Of a stretch of 64,000 nt of DNA, positions 52,492 to 59,380 are shown in pieces. The notes beneath the pieces are model-generated. The model was given only the letters and a program-made list of their open reading frames with translations, had not been told where the DNA came from and did no database searches. The stretch's first letter is position 1; each line of letters opens with the position of its first letter. The stretch spans positions 62,001-126,000 of the forward strand of contig CAMCBZ010000003.1 of assembly GCA_945873145.1 (NCBI GenBank). Reading direction: 5' to 3'. The stretch is from an uncultured Prevotella sp. GTDB lineage: Bacteria > Bacteroidota > Bacteroidia > Bacteroidales > Bacteroidaceae. Made by a program: the position numbers and the translations under genes.

Positions 52492-53880
52492 TCATTTTAG
52501 CCGGTCCATGATGTCATGGGGCAGTTGCAGCATGACGGGTTGTACACAGCCGCGGTATTGCTTGTCGGGTTCGCCGACGGCAACGAGCAGCACTGAGAAA
52601 GAGCGACGCGGATTGTCCCATCCAGCCTCATAGTTGGTGATGCGAAACGTGTTGTCGTCAATCTTTTCCACGGGTCCGCTGATGACTTCTATATGTGGCT
52701 GGTTGGCGGCGTGGGTATCTGTCCGTGCCATGTGGGTGCTGTCGGTATAGACTGCTTGCAGATGAAACGTGATGCCGTCGGCCTCCGGTGTCCATTGGGC
52801 CAGCATACCGCATTGCACTTTGCTATTTAACGGCAGCAGCTTTCCATCTTGGCAGACGCCAACAAATTGCTTGCGCTTGCCTTGACTTTCGCGATAGCGG
52901 GCCATCGTCATCTCGGCCATCTCGCGGTCGAAATACCAGAAGGCATCGTGGGGATCACCTTTGTAAGCGTTATACGGTGCTGCGACAGCATAAGGTTTGA
53001 CGGGATAGATCTTGCCCTTGTCATCACCGTCAGTGCCCGGCAGGTCGCTGTGATAGCGGTCAGCGAGCCAGCCCTCTTGAGGATCGACGGCTTTGAGCGT
53101 GCCGTTGGCCTGTAGCCGGTGCTCCATCGACTTTTGGATAAACAGCGCAATGTAGTGTGCGGTTTTCTCGGCGCAGTCGAAATGTCCGTGACCTGTGTCG
53201 CAGAGGAAGGAGATGCAACTCTTGGGATACATTATCCTGAAGGCGAGTGCCGGGCGCACGCGTGCCTCCCACCACTCGTATTCTCCCTCGATCATCAGTC
53301 CTGGGATGCCGTCGATGTTGCGGTGGCGTCCCCATTCCACATTGTCGGTACCGAAGCCGCAGAGGTTGGTGCGGGGCGCATCACCGTGGAAGGAGATGAT
53401 GCAGAGCGTGCGATCGGGATTCCATGCTGCGAAATTCCAGGGGAAGGTGGCCTGCGCGCTGTGGCCGAAGGGGATGACAGGAGCTTTGGCTATCTCTTGA
53501 TGGCCTGACTGAAAGGCGATGGCGGTCATCATGTCGTCGAAGATCGACTGACACGGAGTGGCGGGATCCCACTTCTGCGAGAAGGCGGGAGCCACCCACA
53601 GCAATGCCACGTCCATCCGGCGGAGCTCCTTGCGGAAGCTCTCCATCTTGAAGAGCGTTTCCTCCGTCATATTCTGTTGTGCCATCATCACGGCTTTAAC
53701 CTTCTTCTCGCCGTTGGGCAACCAGAGATAGGCGGTAGGCGCCTTGCCGGTCTCGGGCGAGATGTAGTGGGTGAGCGCCACCGAATACTGATACATACCC
53801 GAAGGGCCTACGGCCTGAGCCGACAGGGCTGTCACCATGGCAAAGGCCGTTAACAGAATATGCTTGAAATACGGAATCAT
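52492..53880 (-). CDS. Secreted alpha/beta-hydrolase (putative carbohydrate esterase)
   Basis: 462 residues from ATG 53880 (MIPYFKHILLTAFAMVTALS), signal peptide ending near AQA. An earlier in-frame ATG at 53949 adds 23 polar residues and is less likely. Nucleophile elbow PFGHSAQATFPWNFAAW (Ser about 148); the His may be in CDTGHGHFDCAEKTAHY. A C-terminal beta-sandwich-like half (about 330-462) includes HIEVISGPVEKIDDNTFRIT. No named family is recognised with certainty; proteins with this layout occur in polysaccharide-utilisation clusters and may remove acetyl or other acyl groups. 46 bp after GH97, so co-transcribed. Confidence 0.65.
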   Translation of the reverse strand: MIPYFKHILLTAFAMVTALSAQAVGPSGMYQYSVALTHYISPETGKAPTAYLWLPNGEKKVKAVMMAQQNMTEETLFKMESFRKELRRMDVALLWVAPAFSQKWDPATPCQSIFDDMMTAIAFQSGHQEIAKAPVIPFGHSAQATFPWNFAAWNPDRTLCIISFHGDAPRTNLCGFGTDNVEWGRHRNIDGIPGLMIEGEYEWWEARVRPALAFRIMYPKSCISFLCDTGHGHFDCAEKTAHYIALFIQKSMEHRLQANGTLKAVDPQEGWLADRYHSDLPGTDGDDKGKIYPVKPYAVAAPYNAYKGDPHDAFWYFDREMAEMTMARYRESQGKRKQFVGVCQDGKLLPLNSKVQCGMLAQWTPEADGITFHLQAVYTDSTHMARTDTHAANQPHIEVISGPVEKIDDNTFRITNYEAGWDNPRRSFSVLLVAVGEPDKQYRGCVQPVMLQLPHDIMDRLK

Positions 53881-53926
53881 CTTATCAGACTTGTTATCAG
53901 ACTTGTATAATCGGTATAGGGTAGTC

Positions 53927-55870
53927 TTATTTGATCTTTTTAAATTCAATGGCCGCTCCGCCGCTCTTGAGCAGAGGCAAGGTGATACGCTCGCCGGACT
54001 TGATGGTGCGCAGGGTTGTTGACACCTTCGTGCGGGTGCTGAGCTTAGGATCGTCCTGATAGAGGCTCATGGCGTACTTACCTTTCTTTGGCAGGAAGTC
54101 AGCAGTGTTGACGGTGATCGTACGGGACTCCATGCCGTTGAGCACGCCGACGAACCATGACGAGCCGGAGCGGCGGGCCTGGACAATATATTCTCCCGGC
54201 AGACCGTCGAGGGCTTTGGACTCGTCCCACACCGTGGGGCAGTCTTTCCAGAAGTTCAGTTCCTGCTCACCCTTGTAGGCGGTTGGCAGATCATACCAGA
54301 AGAGAAACTGGATGGGACTATAGTAGACTACCGACATGGCCAGCTGGTGGGCCTTGGTATTCTTCACCCGTCCGTTGAAGTAGCAGAGCGTGTAGTCGGC
54401 GGGGCCGGCGAGGAAGCGCGTGAAGGGCAGCGTGGTGTTGTGGCGGGCATCAGGCATCTCTTCGTTGCCGCCAATACCCTCCTGTGTCATCAGATTGGGG
54501 TAGGTGCGGCTCCATCCTGTCGGTCGGTATTCGTCGTGGATATCCACCATCAGCTTGTGTTCGGCGCATTTCTTCACGGCCTCATGCAGCCAGGTGGTCC
54601 ACATCTGATTGCCTACTTGGACGAAGCCAAACTTGATACCCTTCACGCCCACCTGCTGATAGAGTGGCAGGATGCTGTCGAGTTGGTTGTAGAGTGCCCG
54701 CTGATTGACATAGAGCCAAATGCCCACGCCTTTGCTGCGGGCGTAGTCACAAATCTCGCGGAGCGTGAAGTCGCGCTGGGCGGAGACGCGTAGCGCACTC
54801 GACGCAACCTTCATCTCGGGACCGTACCATCCGGCGTCGAGCTCCACATATTCTATTCCGAAGTCGTGGGCGAAGTCGATGCTCTTCTTGATCCATTCTT
54901 TATCCAACTTACAGCAGCGGAAGGCGCGACCGGGGCGGATGTAGTCGTTGAGCTTGCGGCCGTCGCCCTCGTAGCGGCTCGGAGCGTTGAGCGAGAGCAG
55001 CAATTGCTTGTTGTTGATGAGTTCCACGGGTCGCTCTGCTGCCATGACGAAGCGCCAAGGGGTAGAGTAGGGCGGGATGACATCGGCATCGTCGTACATG
55101 GCCACCCCTAATACTCCGTCTTTGACCAGCCGCAGCTTGCCGCGGACATAGTTGCTCAGGGCAGCCTCGCCAACAGCCGCATAGAGTCCGTCGGAGAGAC
55201 TGAGCAGAAGAGGACGCTCTGAGACGTCCTGCCAGACGCGTCGTCCGCCGACGGTGGCAGAGGACTGCAAGGCTACGTGGTGGAAAGGACCTTGGGCCCA
55301 AGCCTCGTGCCACGCTGTCGTGCCGGTGGGGAAGGGGAAGGTCGTCAGCTCCTGGGTGACGTGGACAAAGAGTCCGTTGCCGCTCTCGGGGAAGTGATAG
55401 CGGAAGGCCAGTCCCTCGTCGTAGAGTCTGACGATGATGTCCATGGCATAGCGCTGCCGTTTGTCATACGCCGTACCGGAGCCTTGGTCGGCGTTGCCTT
55501 TCTCGAAGTGCAGTGTCATGGCGTTGTAGTGATCACGGATATAGTCCTGCTCGCCATAGAGCGGTTGCCACGTCGTGTCGGCTGTGCTACGGTCTACTTT
55601 GATGAGTCGCATGGAGGACGACCAGATGCGAGCCGTGTCCTGCGGTATGCCCATGGCTTTCTCGATGAGGTGGTTGTCGATGTTGATGCCCAGATCGCCG
55701 TCGCTGACCACCGTCTTGCCTTTATATAATAAGGAGTAGGCCAGCCGTCCGTCGTGCGGGTTGAAGCTGAAGACATATTTGCCGTCGGGCGAGGAGAGCT
55801 GTTCGGTGCTCTGTGCTGCCAGGGGCAGAATGCCCAGAAAGGCAAGGAGAAAGAGAATTGTCGCTTTCAT
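53927..55870 (-). CDS. GH97 glycoside hydrolase (alpha-galactosidase/alpha-glucosidase)
   Basis: 647 residues (MKATILFLLAFLGILPLAAQ), signal peptide. Domains: N-terminal super-sandwich (about 25-290), a TIM barrel (WIKKSIDFAHDFGIEYVELD...) and a C-terminal beta-sandwich. The motif HKLMVDIHDEYRPTGWSRTY has Asp at the position of the nucleophile of the retaining Bacteroides GH97 alpha-galactosidase, rather than Gly as in inverting SusB, so a retaining alpha-galactosidase is favoured by inference. EYVELDAGWYGPE is another conserved block. Needs Ca2+ in known members. Follows the truncated lyase by 13 bp. Confidence 0.88.
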   Translation of the reverse strand: MKATILFLLAFLGILPLAAQSTEQLSSPDGKYVFSFNPHDGRLAYSLLYKGKTVVSDGDLGINIDNHLIEKAMGIPQDTARIWSSSMRLIKVDRSTADTTWQPLYGEQDYIRDHYNAMTLHFEKGNADQGSGTAYDKRQRYAMDIIVRLYDEGLAFRYHFPESGNGLFVHVTQELTTFPFPTGTTAWHEAWAQGPFHHVALQSSATVGGRRVWQDVSERPLLLSLSDGLYAAVGEAALSNYVRGKLRLVKDGVLGVAMYDDADVIPPYSTPWRFVMAAERPVELINNKQLLLSLNAPSRYEGDGRKLNDYIRPGRAFRCCKLDKEWIKKSIDFAHDFGIEYVELDAGWYGPEMKVASSALRVSAQRDFTLREICDYARSKGVGIWLYVNQRALYNQLDSILPLYQQVGVKGIKFGFVQVGNQMWTTWLHEAVKKCAEHKLMVDIHDEYRPTGWSRTYPNLMTQEGIGGNEEMPDARHNTTLPFTRFLAGPADYTLCYFNGRVKNTKAHQLAMSVVYYSPIQFLFWYDLPTAYKGEQELNFWKDCPTVWDESKALDGLPGEYIVQARRSGSSWFVGVLNGMESRTITVNTADFLPKKGKYAMSLYQDDPKLSTRTKVSTTLRTIKSGERITLPLLKSGGAAIEFKKIK

Positions 55871-55883
55871 GTGGTTTACGTTT

Positions 55884-56912
55884 TTACTTGACTTCTACAT
55901 TGCCTTTGTCGTCGGCAGTGATGACTTTTGTGGTTCCGTTCTTAAGCATTACCTTGATACCAACCGCTGACTCAGCGGCATTTGCGGGATGGAAGAACTG
56001 GACAGACTGTATCTCTGAGGGTTCTTTCTCTGACGAGGGCTCGAAGACAGCGACAAAGGGACGGTTCCATGCTTCGCCGTGCTGGCGTGCTACGAAGGTG
56101 AGGACGGGTTGCTGTCCGATGTCATAGGGCTGTCCCTTCATACGCTCGTATTCGAGGTTGACGGGCGAAAGGGCAGTGAAAAGGTCGCGTTGCGGCTCAC
56201 CCTCCATCCACATCGTCATCGTGATGCGGCCGCCGTTGTGTGCTTTCACGTCGTCGAGGTCCTTGCCGGTGAGCAGTACGTCGAAGGTGGCCTTGGCGTC
56301 CTTGTCTGTGGTGACCGTCTTCTTGTTGTAGAGATAGGAGTAGGCACTGATATGTCCACCGGCAAAAGCCAGTTCCTCGGTGGGCTGTAGGTTGAAGTCC
56401 TGTCCCTCTGTGTCGGTCAGACGCATCTGCTGTCCGAGGTTGTGATAGAAATAATCGTGAAATTCCGGTTCCATGAGTTCCTGTCCTTTCGGCAGGCGGC
56501 TGCGGAAGATGTCGACATAGAATCCGCCTGACTTCGAGGTCTTCACCACGATGTTGGTGCGCTGTTGCTGTGCCTGTGTCTCCGGCTCGGTGAAGGCGAC
56601 GGTGGCATAAGAGATGTTGCAGGTGGAGTCACCGGCTGCGAAGCATGCGTTGGTGTCGGGGTAGCGCTTCACCAGTGTGAAGGCGTGCTGCGACATCATC
56701 ACGGGATATGCCGACACACCATTGACGCACACGGTGTTGTGTGCCGGGAATTGGGAATAGTATTCGTGGTAGTCGTCACCGCTGTAGAGATATTTGCCTA
56801 TGCCTCCGTCGGGCCCCAGCACATACCCTTTGCCGTAGAGCTCCATCGAGATGCCGTTGGCGTGCTGATGGTTGCCGCGGCTGCCATTGAGTGAAGTCAT
56901 CAGATCGTGGTA
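55884..56912 (-). pseudogene. 5'-truncated heparinase II/III-type polysaccharide lyase
   Basis: The open frame from ATG 56900 (338 codons) begins inside a domain: upstream of MTSLNGSRGNHQHANGISME the codons read YHDL before a TAA at 56913-56915. NHQHANG and the beta-sandwich that follows (KGYVLGPDGGIGKYLYSGDD, then HNTVCVNGVSAYPV) are the C-terminal domain of the heparinase II/III superfamily. The N-terminal (alpha/alpha) toroid with the catalytic residues, about 350 to 450 residues, and the signal peptide are missing, so the gene is very likely inactive. Sequence upstream of 56915 is unrelated in all frames. Confidence 0.78.
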
Positions 56913-57071
56913 TTACTCTTTCTCTTCAAACAGCATTCAGAGAATTTCTACTTCCTCTCGCCATGAACCCATGGAGAACGTCCGATGCGCCATAGGTTCG
57001 TAGAACTGTTTTGTAGTTGATGCTCCTTAAACGCTGTTAAAATAGGGTTGAAAGAGCTAATAAAGGCTAAT

Positions 57072-57117
57072 AACTAAAACGATTAGTTGCACCGAACTAT
57101 ATTTTTTCGTTACTTTG
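57072..57117 (+). promoter_or_regulatory. Promoter and overlapping dyads before the BlaI-type gene
   Basis: AACTAA (57072-57077)-N5-TTAGTT (57083-57088) and TAGTT (57084-57088)-N6-AACTA (57095-57099) overlap. A TTGC at 57087-57090 lies 20 bp before TACTTTG (57111-57117). Likely autoregulatory operator of the BlaI-type repressor, by analogy with blaI/mecI. Confidence 0.6.
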
Positions 57118-57144
57118 TCATTGTAAACTTAAAGCGATACAATT

Positions 57145-57504
57145 ATGAAAAAGCTAACGGCAAAGGAAAAGGAAATTATGGATATGCTGTGGCAGCATGG
57201 TCCCATGTTCGTCAAGGACATGCTGAAGTTGTATCCAGAGCCCAAACCCCATTTCAATACCGTCTCCACACAGGTGCGCATCTTGGAGAGCAACGGCTAC
57301 GTCAATCACGAGGCTGTGGGCAACAGTTATCGCTATCAGGCAGCCATCACGGAAGAAGCCTACGGCAAGAGTACCCTTGCCGGCGTGATCAAGAACTATT
57401 TTGACGACTCTTATCTTTCGGCTGTGAGTGCCTTTGTCAAGGAAAAGAAGATTACTGTCGACGACCTTCGTGAGTTGATAGAGCAGATAGAGCAAGGCAA
57501 GTAA
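57145..57504 (+). CDS. BlaI/MecI/CopY-family transcriptional repressor
   Basis: 119 residues. Winged helix (LTAKEKEIMDMLWQHGPMFV, then HFNTVSTQVRILESNGYVNH) and a C-terminal dimerisation helix. In the BlaI/BlaR1 system the repressor is cleaved when the membrane sensor protease is triggered; the neighbouring gene encodes such a protease-like protein. Length and the NTVSTxxRxLExxG motif are typical. The dyads at 57072-57099 are candidate binding sites. The regulon here is unknown; no beta-lactamase is present. Confidence 0.9.
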   Translation: MKKLTAKEKEIMDMLWQHGPMFVKDMLKLYPEPKPHFNTVSTQVRILESNGYVNHEAVGNSYRYQAAITEEAYGKSTLAGVIKNYFDDSYLSAVSAFVKEKKITVDDLRELIEQIEQGK

Positions 57505-57517
57505 CCAAAATGAATAT

Positions 57518-59119
57518 ATGATGGATTTTCTGTATTATAATCTCCGTGTAGCGGTATTGATAGCGGTGTTCTATATGTTCTACCGTTTGTTGCTGTCTCG
57601 TGACAGTTTCCATCAGCTCAACCGTTTGGTGCTGTTGGGCACAGCTTTGGCTTCTTTTGTCTTGCCTCTGTGTGTCATCACCATCCATCACACCGAGGTA
57701 CTGTCATCACTGCCCACGGTGGAGACGGCTGTCGTCGGGGGTGGAGGCGCGTCCGTGGCTCCGTCCACACCCTGGTGGCAAATTGCGTTGCCAATCGTCT
57801 ACTGGTCAGGCGTCTTTTTTACATTATTATATACAATTCTCTCGATATCGAAGGTATGCATACTTATTGGCCGATGCGAGAAGCACCGGCAGGCCGACGG
57901 CTCTGTCATTGCCGTGGCCGATGGGGAAGTGTCCCCATTCTCCTGGATGCACTTTATCGTGGTGCCGCGTAGCGACTACGCCCATCCCGACAGTGCCATC
58001 CTCATGCACGAGCGTGAGCACATCCGCCGGCATCATTCTTGGGATGTGCTGCTCGTTGATGTTCTCTCGTCGTTTCAGTGGTTCAATCCTGCTATATGGA
58101 TGCTGCGTTCAGATCTGCGCGCCATCCACGAGTATGAGGCTGATGCGGCGGTTCTCTCAAGTGGCGTCGAAGCGCGCCAGTATCAATATCTATTGGTAAG
58201 AAAAGCCATGGCTGCGGCAGGGTACTCTGTGGTCAATGGTTTCAATCACAGTACCCTAAAACAACGAATTACTATGATGAATACTCATAAGCAAAACCGA
58301 TATTCCTGGCTCAAAGCCATGTATGTACTTCCCATTGTTGCCGTCTCGCTTTGTGCCACGGCCAAGACTGTTACCAACTATAAGGTTGCCGACAGCACTG
58401 CTCCGTCTGTTACCCAGCCGGCTGCTGTTCAGCGTTCTGCCTCCACAAACGTACCGGCAGCTACGGTAGAGGATATTGTAGAGCAAAAAGTAGCCCAGGA
58501 AGATACGACCAAGCTCAAGGATCTCCTGGTTGTCGTCGACGGTAAAGAGATGCCTTATTCCTCATTGGAGGGTCTCGACCCTTCTTCCATCGCAGCTATA
58601 AGCGTCTATAAAGATAAAGCTCACACGGCCCAATACGGAAAGAAAGGGGTCAATGGAGTGATTGTAGTGACAACGAAGAAAGCAGCGTCAGCAGAAGGGG
58701 AGGAAAGAAGCACCTTTGAAGTTGTCGACGAAATGCCTCGGTTCAATGGAGGACATACGGCTTTGATGCAGTATCTTTCTCAGAATGTCCATTATCCCCT
58801 TGTGGCGCAGGAATGTCATGTGCAGGGGCGTGTCGTCGTCAGCTTTATTGTCAAGTCCGACGGCTCCATTGCTGATTCTAAGGTTGTCAACAATGGCACC
58901 AAGAGTGTGGCCGTAGAGAAGAATCCCGCTTCGGGCGAGAAGAAAGAGACTGCCGTTGATGTTGCTGAAAATCAGAAGAAGGTTGCTGAGGCTCAGGAGG
59001 CCTTGGCTCAGGAGGCTTTGCGTGTGGTAAGCAGCATGCCGGCGTGGACACCGGGCAAACTGAAAGGGAAAGCCGTCAATGTGAGGTATAATATCCCAAT
59101 ATCTTTCAAGCTGAATTGA
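57518..59119 (+). CDS. BlaR1-type M56 metalloprotease with plug-like and TonB C-terminal domains
   Basis: 533 residues. Four hydrophobic segments (about 8-25, 33-55, 85-105 and 265-285); the zinc protease motif HEREH (His164-His168) with the third ligand in HEYEADAAVL. After the last membrane segment, residues about 345-390 form a plug-like segment (MPYSSLEGLDPSSIAAISVY, then GKKGVNGVIVVTTKK), as in TonB receptors. Residues about 405-530 are a TonB C-terminal domain (RFNGGHTALMQYLSQNVHYP, VQGRVVVSFIVKSDGSI) interrupted by a helical Ala/Glu insertion (NPASGEKKETAVDVAENQKK). Co-transcribed with the repressor, 13 bp apart. Likely an envelope-stress or nutrient sensor; the signal is unknown. Confidence 0.88.
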   Translation: MMDFLYYNLRVAVLIAVFYMFYRLLLSRDSFHQLNRLVLLGTALASFVLPLCVITIHHTEVLSSLPTVETAVVGGGGASVAPSTPWWQIALPIVYWSGVFFTLLYTILSISKVCILIGRCEKHRQADGSVIAVADGEVSPFSWMHFIVVPRSDYAHPDSAILMHEREHIRRHHSWDVLLVDVLSSFQWFNPAIWMLRSDLRAIHEYEADAAVLSSGVEARQYQYLLVRKAMAAAGYSVVNGFNHSTLKQRITMMNTHKQNRYSWLKAMYVLPIVAVSLCATAKTVTNYKVADSTAPSVTQPAAVQRSASTNVPAATVEDIVEQKVAQEDTTKLKDLLVVVDGKEMPYSSLEGLDPSSIAAISVYKDKAHTAQYGKKGVNGVIVVTTKKAASAEGEERSTFEVVDEMPRFNGGHTALMQYLSQNVHYPLVAQECHVQGRVVVSFIVKSDGSIADSKVVNNGTKSVAVEKNPASGEKKETAVDVAENQKKVAEAQEALAQEALRVVSSMPAWTPGKLKGKAVNVRYNIPISFKLN

Positions 59120-59172
59120 TCTTTAAACTTTAAAGTAGATTAATTATATCCCTCTTGGGAGAAGAATCGTAA

Positions 59173-59235
59173 CAGCCCCATGCTGCGGTCTTTGTACGGA
59201 CAGATCCCGTGCTTCTTGATCGCGGCATGGGGCTG
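59173..59235 (+). terminator. Perfect 11-bp inverted repeat with long loop
   Basis: CAGCCCCATGC (59173-59183) and GCATGGGGCTG (59225-59235), 41 nt apart. The loop includes ACGGACAGATCCCGT (a smaller hairpin). No T-run. May end the BlaR1-type transcript or form an RNA structure. Confidence 0.5.
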
Positions 59236-59324
59236 CGATCTTACATCTATGTCCTTTTGGAGTGTCTGTGTGACGAATCAGTTATTGTTTTTCCCGAATA
59301 GCCTATAAAATATAACGTTTGTTA

Positions 59325-59356
59325 TTTGTTAATGCTGCTAATATTAGTTACCTTTG
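59325..59356 (+). promoter_or_regulatory. Promoter of the FAD/Fe-S dehydrogenase gene
   Basis: TTTG (59325-59328), exactly 20 bp, then TACCTTTG (59349-59356); ATG at 59381. Confidence 0.8.
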
Positions 59357-59380
59357 CAGTAATAGACAAGTCACGTTATT

